This document shows, one piece after another, positions 27,225 through 36,489 of a stretch of DNA of 64,000 nt; within the stretch, counting starts at the first letter, position 1; each line of letters begins with the position of its first letter. The notes beneath the pieces were generated by a model. It made no database searches, was not told the DNA's origin, and saw nothing but the letters and a program-made list of their open reading frames with translations. The position numbers were made by a program, and so were the translations under genes. The stretch covers positions 62,001 through 126,000 of the forward strand of contig NZ_VUNL01000002.1 of NCBI RefSeq assembly GCF_009697385.1, written 5' to 3'. Source of the DNA: Wylensekiella montiformis. GTDB lineage: Bacteria > Bacillota > Negativicutes > Selenomonadales > Selenomonadaceae.

Positions 27225-28096
27225 TACGACGAAAGTACCTCCGTCCCTGTCTCTGTAATGAGAATCGTTTTTTCCCATTGAGCGGACAGGCTCTTATCTT
27301 TGGTGCGCACCGTCCAGTTGTCTTTCGAATCGACAACGACGCGCCGCTTGCCCATATTGATCATCGGCTCGACCGTCAACACCATCCCGGGAACCAGCAG
27401 CATCCCGGTTTCCGGCTCTCCCTCATGCATAACAAACGGCTCCATGTGAAAATCTTTGCCAACGCCGTGCCCGCCAAGGTCGGTAACGACAGAATAGCCA
27501 TTTTCATGCGCATGATTTCCGCAAGCGGCGCTGACATCCCCGAGAAAATGCCATGGCTTTGCCGCCGCAATGCCCAGTTCCATGCACTCTTTCGTCACGC
27601 GCACCAGCCGCTCGGCTTCCGGTGAAGCATGCCCCACAATGAACATCCGCGAAGCGTCTGCATAATATCCATGAAACGTCGTTGTGATATCCACATTGAG
27701 AATATCACCCTCCTTCAATATGGTTTTGGGCGAAGGAATTCCATGACAGACTACCTCATTGATGGAAATACAGCAGCTCTTGGGGAACCCTTCATAATTC
27801 AAACAGGAAGGATATCCGCCCCGCTCGACAATGTAATCATGAACAGCCTGATCAATCGAAGCAGTATCGGCCCCTTCCCGAACCATGGAACCGGCCAGAT
27901 CGAGTGCCCCGTCATTGATGACACCAGCCGCCCGGATCCCCTCGATATCCTGTTCATTATTGATGATTTTTTTTGGAGGACGCACCTGCCCCCTGAATAC
28001 ATCAAATTTCATTTCATTAAGACGTTCATCAAAATCCTCGTGGCATTTCTTATATTTTCTGCCGCTGCCACACCAGCAAAGTTCATTTCTCTGCAT
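27224..28096 (-). CDS. map: Type I methionine aminopeptidase with N-terminal SEC-C zinc motif
   Basis: 290 residues. The first ~20 residues are a SEC-C motif (LCWCGSGRKYKKCH), a zinc knuckle found on SecA and some aminopeptidases and likely used to dock to the ribosome. The pita-bread peptidase domain shows NEVVCHGIPS, the metal ligands DIT and DASRMF, GHGVGKDFH with the catalytic His, and a late MEPM/TVEPMI glutamate. It removes initiator Met. It is translationally coupled to the helicase downstream. Confidence 0.93.
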   Translation of the reverse strand: MQRNELCWCGSGRKYKKCHEDFDERLNEMKFDVFRGQVRPPKKIINNEQDIEGIRAAGVINDGALDLAGSMVREGADTASIDQAVHDYIVERGGYPSCLNYEGFPKSCCISINEVVCHGIPSPKTILKEGDILNVDITTTFHGYYADASRMFIVGHASPEAERLVRVTKECMELGIAAAKPWHFLGDVSAACGNHAHENGYSVVTDLGGHGVGKDFHMEPFVMHEGEPETGMLLVPGMVLTVEPMINMGKRRVVVDSKDNWTVRTKDKSLSAQWEKTILITETGTEVLSS

Positions 28097-28210
28097 CGAG
28101 CCAAAATCTCCTTTTCCTGATCCATCCGGATCCGCAATACCATATTATTATAGAACGATTTTCAACGAATGGAAAGCCCCCTTCTCGCACCGCTGCCACA
28201 CAGTCATTCG

Positions 28211-28240
28211 TTGACCGTCCAAATCGCGCCATGATATAAT
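28211..28240 (+). promoter_or_regulatory. Sigma-A promoter of the NlpC/P60 gene
   Basis: TTGACC (28211-28216), 18 bases, TATAAT (28235-28240), about 40 bases before the TTG start. Confidence 0.8.
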
Positions 28241-28280
28241 GGTAAATGTTTCCATCTGATCTTCTAAGGGAGGGTTCCTT

Positions 28281-28949
28281 TTGCAAAAACTTCTCGTTTC
28301 TCTTCTGGCTTCCGCCTGTCTTCTTGTCATGCCGTCTTTCGGCAGCGCAGCCGCATTCCGCCTTGGCGATACGGGGCCGGAAGTTCTGGCCATTCAGCAG
28401 GCGCTGGTCAGTTCTGGCTACGATGTACTCGTTGACGGGGATTTTGGCCCGGCGACACAGGAAGCCGTCCGGCAGTTCCAGATCGACCATCAACTGCCGG
28501 CCGACGGCTTGGTCGGAGTACTTTCCTATCAGGCTCTCCTCCACCGCTCTATGCCGGAAGCCGAACACCGCTCCTACTTAAAAGGGAACGATGCCATACT
28601 TCGTACGGCGCAGCAGTTTCTCGGCGTTCCCTATGTCTGGGGCGGCTCTTCACCAGCCGGATTCGACTGTTCGGGCTTTGTGCAGTACGTCTTTGCCTAT
28701 CACGGCATCACGCTCCCCCGAACGGCAGATGTTCAGGCGACTGTCGGCATCCCCGTCAGTAAATCCGAGCTCCTTCCCGGCGACCTCGTCTTTTTCGCCG
28801 GAGACTATGTAAATATTTCTCATGTCGGTATCTATGCAGGAAACGGACAGATGATCCATGCCTCCACCACCTATGGCATTGCTTACGATTCTCTTTACCG
28901 TGACTACCGCGTCGCTCATTACGTCGGAGCCCGCCGCGTAACGGGATAA
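28281..28949 (+). CDS. Secreted peptidoglycan endopeptidase (PG-binding + NlpC/P60)
   Basis: 222 residues from a TTG start with AAGGGAGGG upstream. A signal peptide (LLVSLLASACLLVMPSFGSAAA) is followed by a peptidoglycan_binding_1 domain (GDTGPEVLAIQQAL, VDGDFGPATQEAVRQFQ) and a C-terminal NlpC/P60 catalytic domain with the Cys of FDCSGFVQYVF, the His of ISHVGIYAG and a further polar residue. It should cleave stem peptides in the periplasm or wall. It is separated from the next gene by a new promoter. Confidence 0.92.
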   Translation: MQKLLVSLLASACLLVMPSFGSAAAFRLGDTGPEVLAIQQALVSSGYDVLVDGDFGPATQEAVRQFQIDHQLPADGLVGVLSYQALLHRSMPEAEHRSYLKGNDAILRTAQQFLGVPYVWGGSSPAGFDCSGFVQYVFAYHGITLPRTADVQATVGIPVSKSELLPGDLVFFAGDYVNISHVGIYAGNGQMIHASTTYGIAYDSLYRDYRVAHYVGARRVTG

Positions 28950-28968
28950 ACCGGCGGCTTTCCCGCAG

Positions 28969-28997
28969 TTGACAGTCTCACATCCTTGTTATATATT
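28969..28997 (+). promoter_or_regulatory. Sigma-A promoter of the polysaccharide deacetylase gene
   Basis: TTGACA (28969-28974), 17 bases, TATATT (28992-28997). Confidence 0.8.
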
Positions 28998-29046
28998 AAA
29001 ACGTGTGTCAAAAAGATAACTCTCATCAGAAAAGGATGTGTCCTCT

Positions 29047-29892
29047 GTGAAGACCTGGATCAAACGGATTGCTGTCTTGATGTTTATTCTGATACTCGCC
29101 GGACTTGGAGTTTGCGCGTATCTCATGCATCAGGCTGCCGGTGCCGTTCCCGTACTCAACTATCACCAGATCAACGATCACGATGTCAATGCACTGACCG
29201 TCAATACCAGTCAGTTTGAGGCACAGATGAAATATCTGGCCGATAAGGGATACCATACCATCACGCCTGCCGAAATGCTCGACGCTTGGGAAAACGGCAC
29301 CGAACTTCCGGACAAACCGGTAATCATCACCTTCGACGACGGGTATGCAGACAATTATCGCAACGTATTCCCTATTCTGGAAAAATATCAGCTCAAGGGA
29401 ACCATTTTCCTGATTTCAGATTTTGTCAGTACCTATCCCAATTATCTTACCTGGTCGCAGGTAGAGGAAATGCAGCAAAGCGGCTTGATCGATTTTGAAA
29501 GCCACACGTTATCCCACATGCAGCTGGATAAAACGTCGCCGGAGGAAACATGGAACCAGCTTGACGGCTCCCGCAGAGCCCTGGAATGGCATCTGCAAAA
29601 ACCGGTCCGGTTCATTGCTTACCCCTGCGGCTCCTATGACGAAGAACTGGAGCGCCTGACAAAAGACGCCGGCTACCGGGCTGCCTTTACCGTCAACTAT
29701 GGGGTAACCACCCCGGACGAAAACCACTTCGTGCTCGACCGCATCCCGATTTTCGGCGGCATGAACCATATGCTGTTCCGGTTTAAACTGCGCCTGAATT
29801 ATTCGCCCATCTTTGCACCGCTTGCTCATTTATCCCGCTCACTCAAAGAGGAAAATCATACCTTTCTAGCAAAATTCATCCCGACGCCCTAA
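29047..29892 (+). CDS. Membrane-anchored polysaccharide deacetylase (NodB/CE4 type)
   Basis: 281 residues from the GTG at 29047, ten bases after AAGGA; a GTG three codons earlier is too close to that site. One N-terminal membrane helix (VLMFILILAGLGVCAYL) anchors the protein outside the membrane. The CE4 motifs are intact: TFDDGYADN, SHTLSHMQL (the H-x3-H metal site) and the FIAYPCGSYD motif. It may act on peptidoglycan or an exopolysaccharide. A strong terminator follows. Confidence 0.9.
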   Translation: MKTWIKRIAVLMFILILAGLGVCAYLMHQAAGAVPVLNYHQINDHDVNALTVNTSQFEAQMKYLADKGYHTITPAEMLDAWENGTELPDKPVIITFDDGYADNYRNVFPILEKYQLKGTIFLISDFVSTYPNYLTWSQVEEMQQSGLIDFESHTLSHMQLDKTSPEETWNQLDGSRRALEWHLQKPVRFIAYPCGSYDEELERLTKDAGYRAAFTVNYGVTTPDENHFVLDRIPIFGGMNHMLFRFKLRLNYSPIFAPLAHLSRSLKEENHTFLAKFIPTP

Positions 29893-29930
29893 AAGCGTTC
29901 TGACAAAGTTGTGACAAAAGAGAAGAATAT

Positions 29931-29988
29931 GCTCCCCCTATGAGAGACAGGAAAAAGGAAACTGCTATCACAGGGGGGGCGTTTTTTT
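29931..29988 (+). terminator. Intrinsic terminator of the deacetylase gene
   Basis: CCCCCT pairs with AGGGGG across an internal loop with minor pairing, followed by eight T. Confidence 0.7.
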
Positions 29989-30065
29989 TGCAAAAATATA
30001 AAACGATGACCAAGAAGATGCTGTATCTCCTCCAGAAAAGCCTGCGTTACATTTCCCTGCAAAAA

Positions 30066-30088
30066 AATCGGCAGATGAATCTGCCGAT
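30066..30088 (-). terminator. Intrinsic terminator of the DJ-1 remnant transcript
   Basis: ATCGGCAGAT pairs perfectly with ATCTGCCGAT; on the minus strand it is followed by seven T. The 278-base gap 29893-30170 holds only this and the preceding terminator. Confidence 0.75.
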
Positions 30089-30170
30089 CGAAAAATCTTA
30101 TATGTTTATTGCCCTATGAGAAAGGAAGCCATTCAGCCACACCATCCCCTTTTTATCATAGGGACTGGTA

Positions 30171-30704
30171 TCACTCCCCCCGCAAAGTCTTGTCGAGTTC
30201 TTTGGCCAACTCGATGTCTGATGCGGGATTCTGGCCCGTGATAAGTTCGCGGTCATGTACGATATGGCTGCCGTACATGCCATCGACGCGCATCCTGCCG
30301 CCCGCGATCTGCAGGGCTTGTTCGACATGGAACGGCATCTCCGTGCCTTTCGCGACTTCCCCCGGCCATTCCTCGGCGTCCGAGAGGACCGTCATCTCAT
30401 AGCCGCTATAGATCCAGTCTTTGGCCGCTGCCATAGCCCCCTCAGCATCGTGCGAGACGAGCGCCTGGCGATACGCTACAGCATCTGGCAGAGCGGCGAG
30501 CATCGCAGCAGGGCCATGGCAGATGAAGGCCGTCGGCTTCTGCTTCTCATGGAAGTAACGCAGGATTATGCCGAGATTCTCATCCTGCATGAGATCCGTC
30601 ATTGGTGCATGGACACCCGGCACAAAGATTGCCGCATACTGGTCGAGGCCGCCCTTGATGGCATCTGCAAACGAGATGGGCTTGAGGCCCCTGACGAATG
30701 CCAC
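30171..30704 (-). pseudogene. DJ-1/PfpI family protein, 5' end deleted
   Basis: The frame of 177 residues matches the middle and end of a DJ-1/PfpI class I amidotransferase-like protein: YAAIFVPGVHAPMTDL, then the nucleophile elbow AFICHGPAAML with its Cys, and a C-terminal HDRELITGQNPAS. Relatives have ~70-90 more N-terminal residues (first beta strand and the Glu). Upstream there is only 65 bases to the HxlR stop. An AGGAGGG site and an ATG (around 30731-30733) survive, but they are out of frame with the DJ-1 sequence, as expected after an internal deletion. Translation from the GTG at 30704 would give a truncated product. Confidence 0.7.
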
Positions 30705-30768
30705 CGCCTTAGCGCGGGCCGCTTCATAAAAATCCCTCCTGTTGATTGCATCTCCTGCCAGAGAGCTG

Positions 30769-31110
30769 TCATTCCTCAGCCCCGGGCAGTATTCTCTGCT
30801 TCATATTCACCTTGCCCCATTCGCACATCGCCTCGATGATGGGAGACAGACTCTGCCCGAACCCGGTCAGGCTGTACTCTGTGCGCGGCGGCACGACGGG
30901 ATAGACCTCGCGGTGGATGACGCCGTCTGCCTCGAGCTCGCGGAGCTGCTGTGTCAGCATCTTCGGCGTCGCCTGCGGGATCAGGCGGTGCAGTTCACCA
31001 TAGCGGTGCGTCCGCTGCATCAGGTGCCAGAGGATGATGGATTTGTATTTGCCGCCGATGAGGCTTAGTGCCGCCTCAACCGGGCAGTGGAACATTGTCT
31101 CTTTTGCCAT
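30769..31110 (-). CDS. HxlR-family transcriptional regulator
   Basis: 113 residues from [15 protein letters not shown], preceded by GGGGAGA; a longer frame upstream is rejected. It has the winged-helix HxlR plan: [24 protein letters not shown] with the conserved N-terminal Cys used for redox/electrophile sensing in YodB- and HypR-type proteins, then [28 protein letters not shown]. It probably controls the neighbouring small-molecule stress genes (SRPBCC, DJ-1 remnant and divergent nitroreductase remnant). Confidence 0.9.
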   Translation of the reverse strand: MAKETMFHCPVEAALSLIGGKYKSIILWHLMQRTHRYGELHRLIPQATPKMLTQQLRELEADGVIHREVYPVVPPRTEYSLTGFGQSLSPIIEAMCEWGKVNMKQRILPGAEE

Positions 31111-31168
31111 GATTTCTCCCCTATCCAGATGAGCAGCCGAACCGCTGCCTTGCACCAGTCTGCGGCCA

Positions 31169-31687
31169 TCAGCCCTGATGTGCTGCCAGTACCGCAGTGG
31201 CAAGCCCGCGGACCCATTCCTGATGGCCGACATTCATCGGATCCTTCGGGTCTTCGTGGAGCTCAGCCGCTGGCTTGCCCTTCTGCGACTCCTGCGTCAG
31301 GATGCGCACGCGGCCCTCCGAGAGGTTCTCGATGAGCCAAGCGTGGATGACATCGAGGCGGTGCTCTGCGTTGCCCTCTGCCCAGCCATGCCATGCCAGT
31401 CGGCCCGGCTGGCCGTCATGCGGTGTCTCAAACTCCGTGATCTCTGCCTCAATCGGGAAGCCGAACGTCTTGAAGCGGAAGCGCGTGTCCGGCGCCAGCT
31501 TCGTGCCCTCCGTATTGTCGAACTCGACATCGGCGACATTGCTGTAGTACGTCGGCCAGATGCTCGTGTCAATGAGGTTCGCGAACGTCTCCGCTGCGTT
31601 GATGCCTCTGACGATGACCTCATTTGAAGCGAAGTTGTCCGTGAACCCCGGCAGGTAGTCATGCGGCCAGTTGATTTCGTTTAACAT
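31169..31687 (-). CDS. SRPBCC (START/Bet v1-like) domain protein
   Basis: 172 residues from MLNEINWP, preceded by GGAGGATGATATT. The pattern of residues ~20-145 ([29 protein letters not shown] and [18 protein letters not shown], then LAWHGWAEG and [11 protein letters not shown]) is that of polyketide cyclase/SRPBCC proteins with a hydrophobic ligand pocket. Ligand unknown. It heads the minus-strand cluster with HxlR and the DJ-1 remnant. Codon choice here is more GC-rich than in flanking housekeeping genes. Confidence 0.8.
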   Translation of the reverse strand: MLNEINWPHDYLPGFTDNFASNEVIVRGINAAETFANLIDTSIWPTYYSNVADVEFDNTEGTKLAPDTRFRFKTFGFPIEAEITEFETPHDGQPGRLAWHGWAEGNAEHRLDVIHAWLIENLSEGRVRILTQESQKGKPAAELHEDPKDPMNVGHQEWVRGLATAVLAAHQG

Positions 31688-31811
31688 AATATCATCCTCC
31701 ATATATTTCGTCGTATCTCATAAGTTTTCCTTTTGCCGTAGCGGCTCATTTCAGCTGATATATTCATTGTAGCCGCAAAGAATCCTTTTGTGAAGAATGC
31801 ACTTTATTGTA

Positions 31812-31837
31812 CGATAGTACCCCAAAGGATAGTATCG
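31812..31837. promoter_or_regulatory. Repeat element between divergent genes (candidate HxlR site)
   Basis: CGATA and TATCG form an inverted repeat 16 bases apart, and GATAGTA occurs twice as a direct repeat (31813-31819, 31828-31834). It lies about 20 bases before a TATAAT (31857-31862) that has no good -35, a typical place for regulator control. Confidence 0.45.
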
Positions 31838-31896
31838 AGGATGGAGCCGCATCTGCTATAATGAAAATAGATTATCCACAGAGAAAAGATGATACC

Positions 31897-31992
31897 ATGA
31901 ACGCCACCTTCACCAGCACGAGCCTCCGCAAAGTCGAGGACAGGCCCGTAGAAAAAGAGGAAATCGAGAAAGTGGCTTGTTTATTTCGATAA
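31897..31992 (+). pseudogene. Nitroreductase N-terminal remnant
   Basis: A 31-residue frame (MNATFTSTSLRKVEDRPVEKEEIEKVACLF) fits the first ~30 residues of nitroreductases, whose starts read like RRSVRKFEDRPVEKEKIEQIL. It then stops, with no flavin-binding sequence following; the YczE-like gene begins 18 bases later. It looks like the left edge of a deleted nitroreductase gene still sitting behind a TATAAT promoter. Confidence 0.5.
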
Positions 31993-32010
31993 GAAAGAAG
32001 GATTTTCCGT

Positions 32011-32664
32011 TTGTCTACTCCAAAACGCTATCTACTGCTGATTCTGGCGGTCATCGTCCAGTCAGCAGGTATTGCGCTTGTCGTCAAGAGCCTCTTAGGC
32101 ACATCGCCAATTTCGAGTCTGCCATACGTCCTGAGCCTGATCTCGCCGTTCACCTTTGGTCAGACAACCTTTGCCGTCAACATGATCTTTGTCGCCTTTG
32201 AACTCCTGATGCTGCGGCGCGACTTCCCGGCCATCTTCTGGCTGCAGATTCCCGTGACGATTCTCTTCGGCTTCTGCATCGACTTCTTCATGCAGCTCTT
32301 CACCATTGTGCCGGCTGCCTATGTACTCAGGCTGCTGCTCTGCCTGCTCGGCACTTCTCTCGTCGCGCTCGGCGTCGCAGGCCAGGGAATCGCCGACGTT
32401 CTCATGCTCGCGGGCGAAGGCGCTGTCTACGTCTTCTCGCGCAAGGCACGCATCGACTTCGGCAAGGTCAAGGTCGGCAACGATCTCAGCCTCGTCGTAC
32501 TCGCCGCCATCGTCTCTATGCTGACCATGAGCACCATCGAGGGCATCCGCGAAGGCACTCTGATCTCTGCCCTGCTGACCGGCATCATCGCTCGCTTCTT
32601 CCTGCATCATCTGAGCCGCATCGACGATCACGGCCGCCTTTACCTCTCACCGCATAAATCGTGA
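32011..32664 (+). CDS. YczE/YitT-like multi-pass membrane protein
   Basis: 217 residues from a TTG start with GAAGGA eight bases upstream. There are five to six hydrophobic segments. Family-like features are SAGIALVVKSLLGTSPISSLPYVLS near the start, FGFCIDFFMQLF, LGVAGQGIADVLMLAGEGAVYVFSRK and a C-terminal GTLISALLTGIIARFF. YczE-type proteins are of unknown transport function. The gene lies right behind the nitroreductase remnant, so it may have taken over that promoter. Confidence 0.8.
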   Translation: MSTPKRYLLLILAVIVQSAGIALVVKSLLGTSPISSLPYVLSLISPFTFGQTTFAVNMIFVAFELLMLRRDFPAIFWLQIPVTILFGFCIDFFMQLFTIVPAAYVLRLLLCLLGTSLVALGVAGQGIADVLMLAGEGAVYVFSRKARIDFGKVKVGNDLSLVVLAAIVSMLTMSTIEGIREGTLISALLTGIIARFFLHHLSRIDDHGRLYLSPHKS

Positions 32665-32773
32665 TCTCCCAGCCGGTTCCTCTTGATGTATCATCCTTCC
32701 GGCCCGGGGCACATGCTGTCCAGCCCGGATTACGACAAACCAGACGCAGGAACAAAAGAAAGGATGGCACTCC

Positions 32774-32947
32774 ATGGAAGAGCAACGAGTCCGTCAAGCT
32801 TGCTGTCATCAACACCAACACAATCTCTCCGCGGCGGAGAAGCCTGCAAAAAAAGGCTCGCGCAGCATCGTCATCCATGGATCAGGACAAACAAAAGGCT
32901 ATTCTCCGGGCAATCTGCCCGAAAGAATAGCCTTTTTTGATCTGTGA
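32774..32947 (+). CDS. Short frame, possible FMN-reductase N-terminal relic
   Basis: 57 residues starting MEEQRVRQACCHQHQHN after a good AAAGGA site nine bases upstream. Residues 27-45 (KGSRSIVIHGSGQTKGYS) loosely resemble the first strand and phosphate loop of NADPH-dependent FMN reductases (KIVIINGSPRKNG). The frame runs through a terminator hairpin and then stops, so if real it is a truncated relic. The rest of the 426-base gap 32665-33090 holds only that terminator. Confidence 0.25.
   Translation: MEEQRVRQACCHQHQHNLSAAEKPAKKGSRSIVIHGSGQTKGYSPGNLPERIAFFDL
32893..32936. terminator. Bidirectional terminator between the YczE-like gene and clpB
   Basis: AAAAGGCTATTCT pairs with AGAATAGCCTTTT, with an inner CGGGCA/TGCCCG stem. 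There is a T6 run on the plus strand and a TTTTG run on the minus strand, between converging genes. Confidence 0.8.
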
Positions 32948-33090
32948 TCCCGCTCTGTCAATCCATCGATCTCCCGGCTCATGAGGGCCGGCAAAGCAAC
33001 GATATCGTTCCCGCCAGCCGACACGAACCAGAAAACTCCGTGCGGTGCTTCTTTTAAGGGGCTGTTGTTTCACAGCCTCCTCCATACCGG

Positions 33091-35664
33091 TCATGCCTTG
33101 TTAAAGGTAAATGCCCCATGTTCATAACCGATATGAACCGTGTCTCCCTCGCGAATCTCTCCTTTGATAATCTCCTTGGAAAGTGCGGTCTCCACCGTAT
33201 GTACCAGCAGCCGGCGCAGCGGTCTGGCACCGAAATTCGGATCAAATCCCTGATCGGCCAAAGCCGTGAGCGCATCATCGTTCCAGCCCAGAGTGATTTT
33301 AACCTGATGCGCCAGCCGGTCGCCCAGACGCTGAAGGAGAATGGCTGCAATCTTCCGGACCTGTTCCCGGGCCAGCGCCTTGAATACGATGATATCATCC
33401 ACACGATTCAAAAACTCCGGACGGAAATAGTCCTTGAGGATTTCCTTTACCGCGCCCTGCGCTTCTTCATAACTCTTGTTGAGAATCTCATGCGAACCGA
33501 GGTTGCTGGTCATGATGATAACGGTATTTTTAAAATTGACCACACGGCCCTTGCCATCGGTCAGACGACCGTCATCCAGAATTTGCAGCAGCACGTTGAA
33601 TACATCGCGATGCGCTTTTTCAATTTCATCCAGCAAAATGACACTGTACGGATGACGCCGAACGGCTTCGGTAAGCTGTCCGCCTTCATCGTAGCCGACG
33701 TATCCCGGAGGAGCGCCAATCAGGCGGGACACACTGTGCTTCTCCATATATTCACTCATATCGATACGGATCATGCTGCGCTCATCGTCAAACAAAGCCT
33801 CGGCCAGCGTCTTGGCCAGCTCCGTCTTGCCGACACCGGTTGGTCCGAGAAAGATAAAGGAACCGATAGGCCGATTGGGATCCTTTATCCCGGCACGCGC
33901 TCTGAGAATCGCCTCACTGACCGATTTGACCGCTTCATCCTGCCCGACGACCCGCTCGTGCAGCACATCTTCCAGATGAATGAGTTTCTCGCGCTCTCCC
34001 GTCATCATCTTGGATACCGGAATGCCCGTCCAGCGGCTCACCACTTTAGCAATATCCTCTTCTCCGACCTCTTCCTTGAGCAGCTGCTCATCCTTGGACT
34101 TGGCCGCGATCACCGCTTCCTCTTCTTTCAGTTTTTTCTGCAGTTCCGGGAGTCTGCCGTATTTGAGCTCCGACAAGCGATTCAGGTCATAGGCACGCTC
34201 CGCCGCGGCCATCTGACTGTTGACCTCATCGATTTCCTTCTTCAAAGCCCGAACCCGCAAAATCGCCTGCTTTTCACTTTCCCACTTGGCCTGCAGTTCT
34301 TTTTCCTGCACCTGAAGCTTTTCCTTTTCCGCGGTAATGCCGGATAATTTTTCCTGCGAAGCCTCGTCATTTTCCTTTTTCAATGCCTGCTCTTCAATTT
34401 CCAGCTGCATGATTTTGCGGCGAAGTTCATCAAGGGGCGCCGGCATCGATTCAATTTCGGTCCGCAGTCTCGCTGCCGCTTCATCAACCAGATCGATGGC
34501 TTTATCCGGCAGGAAACGATCCGAGATATACCGGTCGGAAAGCACGGCCGCGGATACCAGCGCAGCATCCCGAATGCGCACGCCATGATGAACCTCGTAC
34601 CGCTCCTTCAGCCCGCGCAAAATAGAAATGGTGTCCTCAACCGTCGGCTCGCCGACCATAACCGGCTGAAAACGGCGCTCCAATGCCGTATCTTTTTCGA
34701 TGTATTTACGGTACTCGTTGAGCGTCGTGGCGCCAATGCAGCGCAGTTCGCCGCGCGCCAGCATCGGTTTCAAGAGATTGCCGGCATCCATAGCGCCTTC
34801 CGCCGCACCGGCGCCGACCACGGTATGCACTTCATCAATAAAGAGAAGAATCTGTCCCTCAGACTTGACGATTTCATTGAGCACCGCTTTCAGGCGCTCC
34901 TCAAACTCGCCGCGAAATTTCGCGCCGGCAACCAGAGAACCCATATCCAGCGAATACAGTGTCTTGTTTTTCAGGGATTCCGGTACGTCCCCTGCTACAA
35001 TACGGCGTGCCAATCCCTCAACGATCGCCGTCTTGCCGACACCCGGTTCACCGATCAGAACCGGATTGTTCTTCGTGCGGCGGGAAAGGATCTCTATCGT
35101 GCGCCGGATTTCTTCATCGCGGCCGATCACAGGATCCAGCTTGTTATGCCGGGCCGCGTCTGTCAGATCCCGTCCGTATTTTTCCAAAGATTTATATCCT
35201 TCTTCCGGATTCTCACTCGTCACGTTCTGCTTGCGGTTTTTCTTAATCGAACTCTGAATGTTGTTTTTTGTCAGATGAAACTCACGGCAGACCGCCTGTA
35301 CTTCATCACTGCCATCCGAAGCGACAGCCAGCAGGAGATGCTCGGTGGAGATGTACTCATCCTTCATCGAACCGGCCAGTTCTTCTGCGCGTCCCAGCAC
35401 ACGAACCATATCCATCCCCATGCCAAGCCGGTCTGCCCCTTTGACACTCGGTATTTTGTTCAGAATCTGCTCCAAACGCGCTTTAAGCATCGGCAGATCC
35501 GTCTGACAATCTTCAAAAATAGTGGCCAGCAATCCTTCCGGCTCTTTTGCCAGAGCCAGCAGGACATGAGCCGACGTGATTTCCTGATGATAGCGCATCG
35601 CGGCCAGCTGCTGTGCAGACTGCAGTGCGCTCAGGGTTTTTGCCGTATATTTTTCCTGTCCCAT
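33091..35664 (-). CDS. clpB: ATP-dependent disaggregase ClpB
   Basis: 857 residues, normal length. In order: the N-terminal substrate domain (two ClpN repeats, [26 protein letters not shown]), AAA-1 with Walker A GEPGVGKT and Walker [10 protein letters not shown], a coiled-coil middle domain of ~120 residues ([16 protein letters not shown] to [13 protein letters not shown]) that distinguishes ClpB from ClpA/C, then AAA-2 with [19 protein letters not shown] and sensor-2 GARPLRR. It works with DnaK to resolve aggregates. It is monocistronic, with an unusual repeat-bearing promoter. Confidence 0.97.
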   Translation of the reverse strand: MGQEKYTAKTLSALQSAQQLAAMRYHQEITSAHVLLALAKEPEGLLATIFEDCQTDLPMLKARLEQILNKIPSVKGADRLGMGMDMVRVLGRAEELAGSMKDEYISTEHLLLAVASDGSDEVQAVCREFHLTKNNIQSSIKKNRKQNVTSENPEEGYKSLEKYGRDLTDAARHNKLDPVIGRDEEIRRTIEILSRRTKNNPVLIGEPGVGKTAIVEGLARRIVAGDVPESLKNKTLYSLDMGSLVAGAKFRGEFEERLKAVLNEIVKSEGQILLFIDEVHTVVGAGAAEGAMDAGNLLKPMLARGELRCIGATTLNEYRKYIEKDTALERRFQPVMVGEPTVEDTISILRGLKERYEVHHGVRIRDAALVSAAVLSDRYISDRFLPDKAIDLVDEAAARLRTEIESMPAPLDELRRKIMQLEIEEQALKKENDEASQEKLSGITAEKEKLQVQEKELQAKWESEKQAILRVRALKKEIDEVNSQMAAAERAYDLNRLSELKYGRLPELQKKLKEEEAVIAAKSKDEQLLKEEVGEEDIAKVVSRWTGIPVSKMMTGEREKLIHLEDVLHERVVGQDEAVKSVSEAILRARAGIKDPNRPIGSFIFLGPTGVGKTELAKTLAEALFDDERSMIRIDMSEYMEKHSVSRLIGAPPGYVGYDEGGQLTEAVRRHPYSVILLDEIEKAHRDVFNVLLQILDDGRLTDGKGRVVNFKNTVIIMTSNLGSHEILNKSYEEAQGAVKEILKDYFRPEFLNRVDDIIVFKALAREQVRKIAAILLQRLGDRLAHQVKITLGWNDDALTALADQGFDPNFGARPLRRLLVHTVETALSKEIIKGEIREGDTVHIGYEHGAFTFNKA

Positions 35665-35727
35665 ATCGTTTATCCTCCATCCATCGATTTCGCTATCTTT
35701 CTTTAAACGGCTCCGTTTCTAGTTCTT

Positions 35728-35755
35728 ATTATAGCGAATAAAGTCAAAAAGTCAA
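35728..35755 (-). promoter_or_regulatory. clpB promoter overlapped by AGTCAAA repeats
   Basis: On the minus strand, TTGACT (35750-35755), 16 bases, TATAAT (35728-35733). Read on the plus strand AGTCAAA occurs at 35742-35748 and 35750-35756, and an inverted TTTTGACTTTATT copy lies ~20 bases upstream in the end of thiE. These resemble CtsR half-sites but with one base between the heptads instead of the usual three. Confidence 0.65.
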
Positions 35756-35763
35756 ATAGTTTT

Positions 35764-36489
35764 TTAACCTTTTGACTTTATTTTTGAATGGGAAGGGCAG
35801 CGGCGCCACAAGCTCGTCATACGATGCGCCGCCGCTGCGGGGTCATCCGCTCCTGCGATAGCGCTTATAACGAAAAACCCTTCCACGCCGCAGGCTTTCA
35901 GGGCCGGAAGATCAGCTGCCTTGACCCCGCCCCCCACGACGACCGGCAGGGGACTGACGCGATGCAGCTGCGTCAGCTCGTCAAGGCTCCGCGTGACCAT
36001 TCGTCCATCCGGTGTCCGGCCTGCTTCCGGTTTGGACGGCGTTGCATGAAGAGGGCCGGCCCCGAAATAATCCATGTCTTTCGTATCGCAATGCGTTACA
36101 TAGTCGATCAAGGCATCGGCACGGGCAGACAAACCGATCACGGCTTCGGGTCCTAACAGTTTGCGGCAGACCGATGCGGGAATATCCTTTTGCCCCACAT
36201 GAACACCGTCCACCTTAATCCCCGCTTCCCGCGCAGCCAGAACGATATCCAAACGGTCATCCACCAGCAGTGCTACTTCGTCCGACTTACCGAGCGAGGT
36301 CAAAAGATCCGCTGTCTGCGCGCAAAGCCGGAGCATTTCCCGGGCAGAAGCCGTCTTGGAACGAAGCTGAACGCAGGTAAACCCATTTTCCACAGCAGAA
36401 CGGACAATCTCAGGGACTGGCCGCCCCTTTGTATTTTCTGGTCCGACAATCAAATAGGCAGAAATATCCAGCACACTGCGCATATTCAT
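35764..36489 (-). CDS. thiE: Thiamine phosphate synthase
   Basis: 241 residues, a little longer than the usual ~215. TIM-barrel motifs: VQLRSKTASAREML, LLVDDRLDIVLAAREAGIKVDGVHVGQKD (in parts), VIGLSARA, DYFGAGPLHATPSK and VVVGGGVKAADL. It joins HMP-PP and thiazole phosphate to give thiamine phosphate. It overlaps the DUF4127 gene by four bases (ATGA) and is the only thi biosynthesis gene here. A salvage transporter gene (thiT) is 13 kb away. The extra basic tail (SHSKIKSKG) is encoded within the repeat in front of clpB. Confidence 0.93.
   Translation of the reverse strand: MNMRSVLDISAYLIVGPENTKGRPVPEIVRSAVENGFTCVQLRSKTASAREMLRLCAQTADLLTSLGKSDEVALLVDDRLDIVLAAREAGIKVDGVHVGQKDIPASVCRKLLGPEAVIGLSARADALIDYVTHCDTKDMDYFGAGPLHATPSKPEAGRTPDGRMVTRSLDELTQLHRVSPLPVVVGGGVKAADLPALKACGVEGFFVISAIAGADDPAAAAHRMTSLWRRCPSHSKIKSKG

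Noticed and set aside
29988-30119. 43-codon TTG frame with GGGGGGG upstream after the deacetylase gene
   Set aside because: Its apparent ribosome site is the 3' arm of a terminator hairpin, its TTG overlaps the T-run, and the frame crosses a second perfect terminator.
32585-33404. Open frames on both strands around the YczE-clpB junction
   Set aside because: They are out-of-frame shadows of the YczE-like gene and clpB; only the small frame at 32774-32947 has a ribosome site, and it is kept at low confidence.
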